The notes beneath the pieces are model-generated. The model made no database searches. It was not told where the DNA came from and worked only from the letters and a program-made list of their open reading frames with translations. The translations under genes and the position numbers were made by a program. DNA of 64,000 bases, taken from contig CAYNAU010000002.1 of the NCBI GenBank assembly GCA_964395715.1, positions 124,001-188,000 of the forward strand, given 5' to 3'. The stretch is from Porticoccus sp964395715. Its GTDB lineage: Bacteria > Pseudomonadota > Gammaproteobacteria > Pseudomonadales > Porticoccaceae. Positions within the stretch are counted from its first letter, which is position 1, and each line of letters opens with the position of its first letter. Below, in pieces: positions 1 through 8,542 of this stretch.

Positions 1-117
1 GTGGATATGGATCAGGAACGGGCTGCATTTGCGGATAACACCGTTCGTTACCAGACAAGCCTGGTAATGATGAACAGCTATATACAGGGTCTGAAAACAG
101 CCATTCAGTCCGAGTGA
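1..117 (+). CDS. flgB: FlgB, proximal rod protein (3' end only)
   Basis: The window opens inside an open frame that ends with TGA at 115-117, leaving 38 C-terminal residues. The end (RYQTSLVMMNSYIQGLKTAI) is the C-terminal amphipathic helix typical of the rod protein FlgB, which assembles the proximal rod in the periplasm. The next gene, 32 nt downstream, is flgC, matching the standard flgBC order. The identification rests on this short helix and on gene order. The N-terminal part lies outside the window. Confidence 0.85.
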   Translation: MDMDQERAAFADNTVRYQTSLVMMNSYIQGLKTAIQSE

Positions 118-149
118 TGGCTGAAGCTGATAGCAGGGAGTAATTAATA

Positions 150-557
150 GTGGCACTTTTCTCAATTTTCGATATTTCCAGTTCAGCACTGACAGCACAG
201 TCACAGCGCATGAACGTTTCCGCGAGCAACCTGGCCAATGCCGATAGCGTCAGCGGTCCCGACGGCGAACCCTACCGCGCCAAACAACTGATTTTTGAAG
301 CAGCGTCGAAAAGACCCGAGCAGCTTGGCGGGGTTCGCGTGACCGAAGTGATCGAGAGCGATGAGCCTTTTCGCATGGAATACAACCCCAGTCACCCGCT
401 CGCTGATGACAAAGGCTATATCCGCAAGCCTAACGTGGAACCGGTACATGAAATGATCGACATGATGTCAGCCTCACGTTCCTACCAGGCCAATGTGGAA
501 GTCATGAACACCAGCAAACAGCTGCTTATGAAAACACTCACCCTTGGAGAGAACTGA
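150..557 (+). CDS. flgC: FlgC, proximal rod protein
   Basis: A 135-residue protein, the usual FlgC length (134 in E. coli). The N-terminal rod motif (SALTAQSQRMNVSASNLANA) and the C-terminal motif (EMIDMMSASRSYQANVEVMN) are the two helices that form the coiled rod core in all axial proteins. FlgC is exported through the flagellar type III system and sits between FlgB and FlgF in the rod. The start is a GTG at 150, preceded by AGGGAG at 135-140. No in-frame ATG lies near the conserved N-terminus. flgD follows after 2 nt, so the genes are cotranscribed. Confidence 0.95.
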   Translation: MALFSIFDISSSALTAQSQRMNVSASNLANADSVSGPDGEPYRAKQLIFEAASKRPEQLGGVRVTEVIESDEPFRMEYNPSHPLADDKGYIRKPNVEPVHEMIDMMSASRSYQANVEVMNTSKQLLMKTLTLGEN

Positions 558-559
558 TC

Positions 560-1240
560 ATGAGCACTATTAACGCGATTGACTCGAATATTCTCAATGC
601 CGTGAATGGCAATGCTGCCAAGGACAGTGGGACTGCGGAAAAGCTGCGCAGCAACTTCATGACGTTGCTAATCGCGCAGCTGAAGAATCAGGACCCGCTG
701 AAACCCATGGAAAATGCAGAGCTCACCTCACAGCTTGCACAGATTAACACCGTAAGCGGTATCGATTCGCTTAACACCACCCTCCAGAACATCAACAGCC
801 AGATTGAAGCCGGACAGAATCTGCAGGCCACTGCACTGATTGGCAAGGGCGTCATGGTACCTGGTGATCGCATTCTGGTGGGCGAGGACAGTGTTACCAC
901 ACCCTTCGGGCTGGAGCTGGATAGTCCGGCTGCTGAAGTCACCGTTTCCATAGTCGATGGGGCCGGTCAGCTGATGCGCAGCTTTGATATTGGTGCCATG
1001 GATACGGGGGCAGAAACCTTTGTATGGGATGGCCTGATGGATGACGGCCAAGCGGCGCCGGGTGGCGCCTACAAAGTCGTTGTCCAGGCGCTTTCTGAGA
1101 AGGGCAGCCCGGTCATCGCCCGGTCGCTGAATTACGCCATGGTTACCGGTATCAGTAACGGCGGTGAAAACGGCCCCAGACTGGATCTGGGCGGTATATC
1201 GGAACAAGTCACTATTGATGACATACGACAAATTCTCTGA
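560..1240 (+). CDS. flgD: FlgD, hook-capping scaffold protein
   Basis: A 226-residue protein (231 in E. coli). The conserved N-terminal motif around residues 27-60 (NFMTLLIAQLKNQDPLKPME, then ELTSQLAQINTVSGI) is the FlgD signature. The C-terminal half (about 100-220) is the Ig-like/tudor region, with WDGLMDDGQAAPGGAYK matching the FlgD Ig-like fold. FlgD caps the growing hook so that FlgE can polymerise, and is then discarded. It lies between flgC (2 nt) and flgE (55 nt), as in other gammaproteobacteria. Confidence 0.95.
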   Translation: MSTINAIDSNILNAVNGNAAKDSGTAEKLRSNFMTLLIAQLKNQDPLKPMENAELTSQLAQINTVSGIDSLNTTLQNINSQIEAGQNLQATALIGKGVMVPGDRILVGEDSVTTPFGLELDSPAAEVTVSIVDGAGQLMRSFDIGAMDTGAETFVWDGLMDDGQAAPGGAYKVVVQALSEKGSPVIARSLNYAMVTGISNGGENGPRLDLGGISEQVTIDDIRQIL

Positions 1241-1295
1241 GGGTGATCCGTCACCACAGATTTCTCATTCGTAAAGTAAGGTAAAGGAGAGCAAC

Positions 1296-2480
1296 ATGGG
1301 ATTTTCACAGGCATTAAGCGGGCTCAACGCCGCGGCCACAAACCTGGATGTGATTGGCAATAATATTGCCAACTCGCAGACCGTGGGTTTTAAAGGTGGA
1401 CGTACGCTGTTTGCAGACGTCTACGCTGGCGCTAAAGCCGGCTTGGGCACCAAGGTGGCGGCGGTACTACAGAATTTCAACTCCGGCACTCTGGAAAATA
1501 CGGGAAGAAACCTGGATATCGCCATTAGCGGTTCCGGTTTTTTCCGTTTGATCCAGAATGACCAGGTTGTGTATTCCCGCAACGGTCAGCTTACCCTGGA
1601 TAGCGGTGGCTATATGGTAAATGCCCAGGGCGCTCGTCTCACTGGCTTCCCCGGCGGTGTAGTCGGCGGTGGTGACCCCGAGGAGATCCAGATACCCACA
1701 GGGGGTCTGGAAGCGACACCAACCACCGCTGTCAGCGCAGTATTTAATCTGGATTCCGCAACCACGGCGATTGACCGCGGCACGGTCGCGTTTGATCCTA
1801 CCGATGATGCCACGTACTCCTATACCAACAACGTCACTATTTACGATTCTCAGGGTAATTCCCACGCATCGACCCTTTATTTTACGAAAACTGCTGATAA
1901 CACCTGGGAAGTCCGTTTTTCCCGAGCCGGTGAGCTGGCACCAGAAGTGGGCACACTGAACTTTGATACCAGCGGTCTGCTTGACACCACTACCGGCCTC
2001 GACAGCTTTACATTCTCACCCGGCGGTGGCGTGGCTGACCTGGACATTGAACTCAACTTCGATGGTTCCACCCAGTTTGGCAATGACTTTGAGCTGACCG
2101 CGATCAACCAGGACGGATATACCTCCGGTAGCCTCGTCGGCGTCGTTATTGACGATGAGGGCAATATTGTCGGCAAGTATTCCAACGAACAATCCCAGGT
2201 GATTGCGACCATTCTGATTGCCAACTTCGGCAATCCTGAAGGGCTGTTGCCAAAGGGCGACAACGCCTGGATTGAAACAACCGCCTCTGGTCAGCCCCTG
2301 GTGGGAACACCGGGTAGCGGTCAGTTCGGCTCCGTGGCTTCCGGTGTGGTGGAAAACTCCAACGTCGACCTGACCCGTGAACTGGTCAACCTGATCATTG
2401 CCCAGCGCAATTACCAGGCAAATGCCCAGACCATCAAGGTTCAGGACGAAGTACTTCAAAGCGCCGTTAACCTTCGGTAA
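1296..2480 (+). CDS. flgE: FlgE, flagellar hook protein
   Basis: A 394-residue hook subunit (402 in E. coli). The N-terminal axial motif (FSQALSGLNAAATNLDVIGN, NSQTVGFKG) and C-terminal motif (LVNLIIAQRNYQANAQTIKV) flank a long variable middle that forms the outer hook domains. The start ATG has a strong ribosome site, AAAGGAGAG at 1283-1291. The 55-nt gap after flgD holds a short potential hairpin (GGTGA/TCACC around 1241-1256), possibly setting a different expression level for this abundant structural protein. flgF follows after 7 nt. Confidence 0.96.
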   Translation: MGFSQALSGLNAAATNLDVIGNNIANSQTVGFKGGRTLFADVYAGAKAGLGTKVAAVLQNFNSGTLENTGRNLDIAISGSGFFRLIQNDQVVYSRNGQLTLDSGGYMVNAQGARLTGFPGGVVGGGDPEEIQIPTGGLEATPTTAVSAVFNLDSATTAIDRGTVAFDPTDDATYSYTNNVTIYDSQGNSHASTLYFTKTADNTWEVRFSRAGELAPEVGTLNFDTSGLLDTTTGLDSFTFSPGGGVADLDIELNFDGSTQFGNDFELTAINQDGYTSGSLVGVVIDDEGNIVGKYSNEQSQVIATILIANFGNPEGLLPKGDNAWIETTASGQPLVGTPGSGQFGSVASGVVENSNVDLTRELVNLIIAQRNYQANAQTIKVQDEVLQSAVNLR

Positions 2481-2487
2481 TTAAATT

Positions 2488-3243
2488 ATGGACCGCATTA
2501 TCTACACCGCCATGAGCGGAGCCAAACAGCTGATGGATAAGCAGGCAGTGGTCAGTAACAACCTGGCCAATGTCTCCACCAGTGGATTCCGGGCACAGTT
2601 GATGTCTATGCGCTCAGTGCCTGTGCAGGGTGACGCACCTCTGCACACCCGCACCTCTGTTGCAACCGCTATATCCGGTGCGGATCTCGCTCACGGTCCC
2701 ATGTCCACCACTGGGCGCGAACTGGATGTGGCCATCAAGGGCGACGGCTGGCTGGCGGTGTTGTCGACAGACGGCAGTGAAGCCTATACACGTCGTGGCG
2801 ATCTGCAGGTTGACGGCAATGGCATGTTAACCAGCGGTGGATTGCCGGTGGTGGGTGAGGGCGGGCCCATACAGTTGCCCCTCGGCGCCCAGGTATTTGT
2901 CGGTGCCGATGGCACCATTAGCGCTATTGGTGAAGGCGAGGACCCAGAGTCCATTGCCGATATGGGCCGACTAAAACTGGTGTCATCCGGTGACAAGACC
3001 ATGATTCGTGGCGAGGACGGTTTATTCCGTGCGCCGCCCAATGACGATGGTGAGGTGGCCAAATTACCCCAGGATGAATCCGTTCAGGTGGCAACTGGTG
3101 TACTGGAAGGCAGCAATGTCAGCGCCGTTGCCAGCATGGTGGAGATGATCAGCAGTGCCCGCCAGTACGAAATGCAGATGAAGGTCATCAAAAGCGCCGA
3201 GGAAAACGATCAGCGCGCCAATAACCTTCTGTCTAACAACTAA
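2488..3243 (+). CDS. flgF: FlgF, proximal rod protein
   Basis: A 251-residue rod protein, exactly the E. coli length. It carries the flg_bb_rod N-terminal motif (AMSGAKQLMDKQAVVSNNLA, NVSTSGFRAQ), a central FlgE/F/G domain (GRELDVAIKGDGWLAVLS) and the C-terminal motif (MVEMISSARQYEMQMKVIKS). It polymerises between FlgC and FlgG. The start ATG is 7 nt after the flgE stop. flgG follows after 17 nt. Confidence 0.95.
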   Translation: MDRIIYTAMSGAKQLMDKQAVVSNNLANVSTSGFRAQLMSMRSVPVQGDAPLHTRTSVATAISGADLAHGPMSTTGRELDVAIKGDGWLAVLSTDGSEAYTRRGDLQVDGNGMLTSGGLPVVGEGGPIQLPLGAQVFVGADGTISAIGEGEDPESIADMGRLKLVSSGDKTMIRGEDGLFRAPPNDDGEVAKLPQDESVQVATGVLEGSNVSAVASMVEMISSARQYEMQMKVIKSAEENDQRANNLLSNN

Positions 3244-3260
3244 ATGCAAGGGATAACATT

Positions 3261-4043
3261 ATGATCAAGTCACTGTGGACAGCGAAAACAGGTCTCGAGT
3301 CACAGCAGGTACAGATGGATGTGATATCCAACAACCTCGCCAACGTCAGTACCAATGGTTTCAAGCGCTCCCGCGCGGTCTTTGAAGACTTGCTCTATCA
3401 AAACCTTCGCCAGCCCGGTGCTTCTGCCAACACACAGGATTCATTGCCCTCCGGGTTGCAGGTCGGTGTCGGTGTTAGGCCGGTGGCCACTGAGCGTCTG
3501 CATACCCAGGGCAATCTGCAAAGTACGGAAAATTCGCGAGACATGGCCATCAGTGGCCGCGGGTTTTTCCAAGTGCTGATGGTGGATGGCACCACCGCCT
3601 TTACACGGGATGGCAGCTTTCAGCTGGATGAAAATGGTCAGTTGGTGACTGCCGGTGGCTATCCGGTAGAACCCTCTATCACGATTCCGGAGAACGCGCT
3701 GTCAATTACCGTCAGCCAGGACGGCATTGTCTCTGTCACGACTCCCGGATCATCGGTTGCCGAGCAGGTGGGTCAACTGACACTGTCGACCTTTGTAAAC
3801 CCCACTGGCCTGGAAAGCATCGGCCAGAATCTCTATCTGGAAACCAGCTCTTCAGGTCCGCGTAATGAGTCCATTCCCGGGATGAATGGTACCGGGCAGA
3901 TCTACCAGGGTTATGTGGAAACCTCGAACGTCAATGTTGTGGAGGAAATGGTCAGCATGATCCAGACCCAGAGAGCCTATGAAATCAACAGCAAAGCCGT
4001 GCAGACCAGTGATGAAATGCTATCGAGGCTGGCACAACTCTAA
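3261..4043 (+). CDS. flgG: FlgG, distal rod protein
   Basis: 260 residues, identical in length to E. coli FlgG. Diagnostic motifs: LWTAKTGLESQQVQMDVISN, NVSTNGFKRSRAVFEDLLYQ and, at the C-terminus, VEEMVSMIQTQRAYEINSKA. The central SRDMAISGRGFFQV matches the FlgEFG D1 domain. FlgG builds the long distal rod that crosses the outer membrane through the L and P rings. These rings are encoded immediately downstream (flgH, flgI). Confidence 0.97.
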   Translation: MIKSLWTAKTGLESQQVQMDVISNNLANVSTNGFKRSRAVFEDLLYQNLRQPGASANTQDSLPSGLQVGVGVRPVATERLHTQGNLQSTENSRDMAISGRGFFQVLMVDGTTAFTRDGSFQLDENGQLVTAGGYPVEPSITIPENALSITVSQDGIVSVTTPGSSVAEQVGQLTLSTFVNPTGLESIGQNLYLETSSSGPRNESIPGMNGTGQIYQGYVETSNVNVVEEMVSMIQTQRAYEINSKAVQTSDEMLSRLAQL

Positions 4044-4060
4044 TTGGAGAGGCAACGGAC

Positions 4061-4735
4061 ATGGCCATTAAACACGCATCACTTTCACTGCTTCTGCTGT
4101 TGCTGGCAACAGTCCTGGTGGGCTGTTCGGCCTTACCCAGTCGCCAGACTGAAGCGTTTCGCAGTGCCGAGGTGGTTACGCCACCTCCAGTGGAAGCCAA
4201 TGGTTCGATATATCAGCCGAGTGTTGCCTATATGCCATTCTTTGAGGATCTTCGCCCACGTCGTGTCGGCGACATCCTCACCATCGTGCTCAACGAGGAA
4301 GTCAGTGCAAGCAAGAACTCGTCGTCAAGTATCAGCCGCACCAGTTCTGCGTCCCTCACACCTGACGTCCTCCCGGATGGCCTGGAGAGACTGGGCAAAT
4401 ACTCCTTTGATATTTCCGGTGATTCCGATTTCTCCGGGGGCGGTGGTTCTGAAGCAAACAACACTCTGAGCGGCACTATTACCGTCACTGTGGCCGAGGT
4501 CTATCCCAACGGCAACCTGCGGGTAGTAGGCGAGAAGCAAATTGCTATAAACCAGGGCAAGGAATACGTGCGCTTTTCCGGCGTGGTCAATCCCCGCAAT
4601 GTCGACGGGCAGAACTCCGTGATGTCCACCCAGGTCGCTGATGCGCATATCGAATATGTGGGTGAAGGGTACATCAATGAAGCCCAGCGCATCGGCTGGC
4701 TGCAGCGCTTCTTCCTGTTGGTTGCACCATTTTGA
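4061..4735 (+). CDS. flgH: FlgH, outer-membrane L-ring lipoprotein
   Basis: A 224-residue L-ring subunit. The N-terminus is a lipoprotein signal peptide with a hydrophobic run of Leu and a lipobox LVGC (cleavage before Cys at about residue 22). The mature part contains the FlgH motif (LRPRRVGDILTIVLNEEVSA) and the C-terminal VNPRNVDGQNSVMSTQVADA and EGYINEAQRIGWLQRFF. The ATG at 4061 follows GGAGAGG at 4046-4052. Its stop overlaps a possible TTG start of flgI, but an ATG 18 nt downstream of the flgH stop is the better flgI start. Confidence 0.96.
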   Translation: MAIKHASLSLLLLLLATVLVGCSALPSRQTEAFRSAEVVTPPPVEANGSIYQPSVAYMPFFEDLRPRRVGDILTIVLNEEVSASKNSSSSISRTSSASLTPDVLPDGLERLGKYSFDISGDSDFSGGGGSEANNTLSGTITVTVAEVYPNGNLRVVGEKQIAINQGKEYVRFSGVVNPRNVDGQNSVMSTQVADAHIEYVGEGYINEAQRIGWLQRFFLLVAPF

Positions 4736-4752
4736 AAACTTGGGGTTCAGGT

Positions 4753-5886
4753 ATGAACAGCTTTCAACAAATACACAGAACAACCGCCCGCAGTCTGAAG
4801 TGGCTCCTGGTGGTATTGGGCTGCCTGGTTAGCGAGTTGGCAACGGCTGAACGGTTGGGTGAGATCGCTGATTTTATCGGTGTGCGTGACAACCCGCTGG
4901 TTGGATATGGCCTTGTGGTCGGTCTTGATGGCAGTGGTGACCAGACACAACAGGCACCGTTCACTGGCCAGAGTCTCGCCAATATGCTTTCACAGCTGGG
5001 TATCACCATTCCTCCGGGAACCAACATGCAGCTGCGCAACGTGGCTGCGGTGATGGTGACTGCGACCATGCCGCCATTTGCCCGCCCCGGACAAAATCTG
5101 GACGTGGTGGTTTCCTCTGTGGGTAATGCCCGCAGTTTGCGCGGTGGTACCTTGATGATGACCCCCCTCAAGGGTGCTGATGGTCAGGTGTATGCGATCG
5201 CTCAAGGCAATGTGTTAATCGGTGGAGCTGGAGCTGAAGCAGGTGGCAGCAGTGCTCAAATTAACCAGCTTTCCGGCGGCCGCATCCCGTCCGGTGGGGT
5301 GGTTGAGCGCCAGGTGCCCCTGCGTTTGGGTGCCGACGACGGTGTACTGCAACTACAGATGAAAGAGGCCAGTTTCAGTAATGTGGAAAACGCCGTTAAT
5401 CTCATCAACAGCCAGTTTGGCAGCCCGGTGGCCTGGGCCGCAGATGGCCGTGTAATCAACCTGCGTGGTCCCAGAGACAGCAATGCACTGGTAAGCTTTA
5501 TGGCCAGGATCGAAAACATCTCGATCACCCCTGAAGCGAGCGACAGTAAGGTGGTGATCAACTCCCGAACGGGGTCAATCGTGTTGAACAGCCGCGTCAA
5601 ACTGCGACCTGCGGCTGTCGCCCACGGCAACCTCTCAATTGTGATTGAAACCGACTATGGCGTCAGCCAGCCCGCACCCTTTGGCGAAGGGGAGACCGTG
5701 GTCGTGCCCCGCAGTGATATTGCCATCGAACAGGAAGCCGGTGCCCTGCATTTTGTCGAGGGGGCAGACCTGGCGGAAGTGGTTCGCGCACTGAACGGGC
5801 TCGGGGCAACCACCCAGGATTTGATGTCCATCCTGGAGGCGCTGAAAGCCTCGGGCTCGTTGAGCGCGGACCTGGAGATTCTCTAA
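4753..5886 (+). CDS. flgI: FlgI, periplasmic P-ring protein
   Basis: 377 residues from the ATG at 4753. An in-frame TTG at 4732, overlapping the flgH stop, would add seven residues in front of the signal peptide and is less likely. The signal peptide (LKWLLVVLGCLVSELATAE) ends at about residue 33. The mature protein begins with the FlgI signature (RLGEIADFIGVRDNPLVGYG, LVVGLDGSGDQT) and continues with PPGTNMQLRNVAAVMVTA and AVNLINSQFG. It forms the P ring around the rod in the peptidoglycan layer and needs the chaperone FlgA, whose gene is not in this window. The flgI stop overlaps the flgJ ATG by 1 nt. Confidence 0.95.
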   Translation: MNSFQQIHRTTARSLKWLLVVLGCLVSELATAERLGEIADFIGVRDNPLVGYGLVVGLDGSGDQTQQAPFTGQSLANMLSQLGITIPPGTNMQLRNVAAVMVTATMPPFARPGQNLDVVVSSVGNARSLRGGTLMMTPLKGADGQVYAIAQGNVLIGGAGAEAGGSSAQINQLSGGRIPSGGVVERQVPLRLGADDGVLQLQMKEASFSNVENAVNLINSQFGSPVAWAADGRVINLRGPRDSNALVSFMARIENISITPEASDSKVVINSRTGSIVLNSRVKLRPAAVAHGNLSIVIETDYGVSQPAPFGEGETVVVPRSDIAIEQEAGALHFVEGADLAEVVRALNGLGATTQDLMSILEALKASGSLSADLEIL

Positions 5887-6839
5887 TGCATGAGACCCAG
5901 CTGACCAATCAGTTTGCCCTCGATGTACTCAGCACCCAGAAACTAAAACACTCTGCGGCACGGGGCAACCAGCAGGAAGCCCTGCGGGAAGCGGCGGTGC
6001 AGTTTGAAGCCTTGTTCCTGCAGAAAATGCTGCAGAGCATGCGCGATGCAATTCCTACCAGCGACCTGCTAAAAAGTCAGCAGACAGAATTTTATGACTC
6101 ATTGATGGACAAACAGTGGGCCCAGCATTTATCCGGGCAGGGCATCGGTCTGGCAGATCAGCTGGTCAGTCAGATTTCACTGCAACGCAACTACGGCAAG
6201 CCCGCCAATAACCAGATCAATGAGCTCATTGCCGGTATTCCAAGGGGTGTACCAAGGGTGCTACCTGCACCTGCAGCATTGGCAAAACTGGCCCCTGAAA
6301 CGGCTGGATTGAAAGAGACGACTTTGCTGGCAGACTCTCTAGAGGCTCAGCACAGTATTACTAATGAACAACTGACGGGTCGGGACTTTGTGAATAGTCT
6401 CGAGTCTCAGGCGCATGCCGTTGCAAAATCCACCGGGTTGCCAGCATCGCTGATGATGGCACAGGCGGTACTGGAAACCGGCTGGGGATCCCGTCAGATC
6501 TTCAGTGAGGATGGCAGTAATTCCCACAATCTATTTGGTATCAAGGCGGGCAGTAGTTGGCAGGGAGACACTGTTGACGTCGTCACCCACGAATATGTCG
6601 ATGGCCGCAAGCAAAAAGTCACGGAAAAATTCCGTGCCTATGACTCTTACCAGTCATGTTTTGAAGATTACGCTGCGCTGATGGCACAAAATCCGCGCTA
6701 CGAGCGGGTAATCAGTGCCGGTGATGAGCGTCTGGCCGCTCAGGCATTACAGGAAGCGGGCTATGCTACAGACCCGCAATATGCCAGCAAGCTGATTGCC
6801 CTGATGAAACAGAATCTGACACCGGGGCAGTCCGGGTGA
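5886..6839 (+). CDS. flgJ: FlgJ, rod cap and flagellum-specific muramidase
   Basis: A 317-residue bifunctional FlgJ (313 in E. coli). Residues about 30-110 form the rod-capping domain (EAAVQFEALFLQKMLQSMRD, FYDSLMDKQWAQHLSGQGIG). Residues about 160-315 are a glucosaminidase (GH73) domain with the catalytic Glu in QAVLETGWG, followed by NLFGIKAGSSWQG and YDSYQSCFEDYAALM. It opens the peptidoglycan for rod passage and scaffolds rod polymerisation. The fused muramidase domain is the beta/gamma-proteobacterial form. Confidence 0.96.
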   Translation: MHETQLTNQFALDVLSTQKLKHSAARGNQQEALREAAVQFEALFLQKMLQSMRDAIPTSDLLKSQQTEFYDSLMDKQWAQHLSGQGIGLADQLVSQISLQRNYGKPANNQINELIAGIPRGVPRVLPAPAALAKLAPETAGLKETTLLADSLEAQHSITNEQLTGRDFVNSLESQAHAVAKSTGLPASLMMAQAVLETGWGSRQIFSEDGSNSHNLFGIKAGSSWQGDTVDVVTHEYVDGRKQKVTEKFRAYDSYQSCFEDYAALMAQNPRYERVISAGDERLAAQALQEAGYATDPQYASKLIALMKQNLTPGQSG

Positions 6840-6846
6840 GTGGCGC

Positions 6847-6873
6847 TCAAGATGATCTGTTTTGCGTCGATAT
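6847..6873 (+). promoter_or_regulatory. Candidate sigma-28 promoter for flgKL
   Basis: TCAAGATG (6847-6854), 11-nt spacer, GTCGATAT (6866-6873), 30 nt before the flgK ATG. The spacer and -10 match the sigma-28 (FliA) pattern seen elsewhere in the window. The -35 has the TCAAG variant that also occurs at 42684 and 55066. It would make flgKL class III genes independent of the flgB operon. Confidence 0.6.
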
Positions 6874-6902
6874 AACACTATGGATTACACAGGACAGGCT
6901 GA

Positions 6903-8522
6903 ATGAGTATCTTTTCAATTGGTGTTAGCGGCCTCAGTGCTGCCCAGGTGGCGCTGAAAACCACCAGTAATAACATCAGTAATGTCTATACGCCGGGTTA
7001 CAACCGGGAATTGACACTGTTGGAGGATTCGACCCTGGCAGGTGGTGTCGAGATCACTGCCATTCAGCGCCAGTTTGATTACTTCACCGCAAATCAGCTC
7101 AACCAGGCAAACTCACAGTTAAAGTCGCTGGAATCCTACGAAATCCAGATCAACCAGATTGACAACTTGCTGGCCGATCAGAATGCCGGCCTGGCCCCGT
7201 TGATGCAGAACTTTTTTTCCGCGCTGTCGGACCTGTCAGCGGCGCCCTCGGACCCCGCAGCACGTCAGGGCGTGATTGGTACAGCCAATACCCTTAGCGC
7301 ACAGTTCCGTTCCATGGGGGAATACTTTGAAGATATGCAGCAGGGAATCAACACCCAGATTGAATCTGAAATCACTCAGATCAACAATACCGCAGACCTG
7401 ATCTCGAAATTGAACCGGGAAATCGCCATTTCCCGGGCGCGCACCGGTGAAGAACCCAATAGTCTGCTCAACCGTCGCGATCAATTGGTTGCCGAGCTAA
7501 GTGAGCGGGTTGAGGTCAAGGTCTATATCCAGGACGGCGGGGCCTACAACGTGAGTATTGGCAATGGCCAGCCACTGGTCTCCGGCAGTGACAGTTACCA
7601 GCTGGTGCCCATTGCTTCCTCGCTGGAACCCTACAAAACCGTTATTGGATATGAAGATTCAGCCGGCAATGTGCTGGAACTTGACGAGACTCTTTTTGAG
7701 GAAGGCCGTCTCGGTGGCTTGATGACGTTCCGCCGTGAAACCCTGGACATTGTTCAGAACAAAGTCGGTCAAATGGCCGTCACCCTGGCCATGGAATTTA
7801 ACGATCAGCACCTGGCCGGTCTGGATCTGAATGGGGATCCCGGTCTTGAGTTTTTTGACATTGGCGAGCCCGTAACCTTCTTCAGCTCCAGAAATGTTGG
7901 CACAGCGAGTTTTAGTGCAGAAATCATCGATGCCACTCAGCTTCAGGGCGTCGACTACGAACTGCGTGTCAGCAATGCCGCCACCGGTGAATTCACAATT
8001 ATTCCCAGCGATGGCACCGCCAGCTTCACAGCGACGCTGGATGGCAGCAACCAGCTGACCTTCGATGGTGTCACCATGACCCTGGATGACCCGGCATTAC
8101 TGGTTGATGGCGACCGCTTTAACCTGTTACCCACCCGTGATCTGGCAGGTTCACTGTCAACCCTGATCCAGGATAGTTCACTGATTGCCGCAGGTCAGAT
8201 TGGCGGCAGTGGTGACAACCTCAATGCACTGGCACTTCAGGATCTGCAAAACAGTGCGATTTTCGGTGGCTCGGCAACGCTCAGCCAGGGGTATGCCTCC
8301 ATTGTCAGCGATGTGGGTAACCGGACCAATATCGTGCAGGTCAACCTGTCTGCCCAGGCCGGTGTGACTCAACAGATTCGCACCCTGCAGCAGTCAGAAT
8401 CCGGGGTAAACATGGATGAGGAAGCGGCAAATCTGATCCGTTATCAACAGTATTACCAGGCAAATGCCAAAGTGATAGAAGTGGGTTCAACCATTATTGA
8501 TACCTTGCTGGGTATCCGCTAA
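6903..8522 (+). CDS. flgK: FlgK, hook-filament junction protein 1 (HAP1)
   Basis: 539 residues (547 in E. coli). N-terminal axial motif FSIGVSGLSAAQVALKTTSN with ISNVYTPGYNRE; C-terminal GVNMDEEAANLIRYQQYYQA and NAKVIEVGSTIIDTLLGIR, which are diagnostic of FlgK. Exported with chaperone FlgN (not in this window), it forms the first junction ring between hook and filament. A 63-nt gap after flgJ holds a candidate sigma-28 promoter. flgL follows 20 nt downstream. Confidence 0.96.
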   Translation: MSIFSIGVSGLSAAQVALKTTSNNISNVYTPGYNRELTLLEDSTLAGGVEITAIQRQFDYFTANQLNQANSQLKSLESYEIQINQIDNLLADQNAGLAPLMQNFFSALSDLSAAPSDPAARQGVIGTANTLSAQFRSMGEYFEDMQQGINTQIESEITQINNTADLISKLNREIAISRARTGEEPNSLLNRRDQLVAELSERVEVKVYIQDGGAYNVSIGNGQPLVSGSDSYQLVPIASSLEPYKTVIGYEDSAGNVLELDETLFEEGRLGGLMTFRRETLDIVQNKVGQMAVTLAMEFNDQHLAGLDLNGDPGLEFFDIGEPVTFFSSRNVGTASFSAEIIDATQLQGVDYELRVSNAATGEFTIIPSDGTASFTATLDGSNQLTFDGVTMTLDDPALLVDGDRFNLLPTRDLAGSLSTLIQDSSLIAAGQIGGSGDNLNALALQDLQNSAIFGGSATLSQGYASIVSDVGNRTNIVQVNLSAQAGVTQQIRTLQQSESGVNMDEEAANLIRYQQYYQANAKVIEVGSTIIDTLLGIR

Positions 8523-8542
8523 CGCCGCGGGAGAAAAGTCAC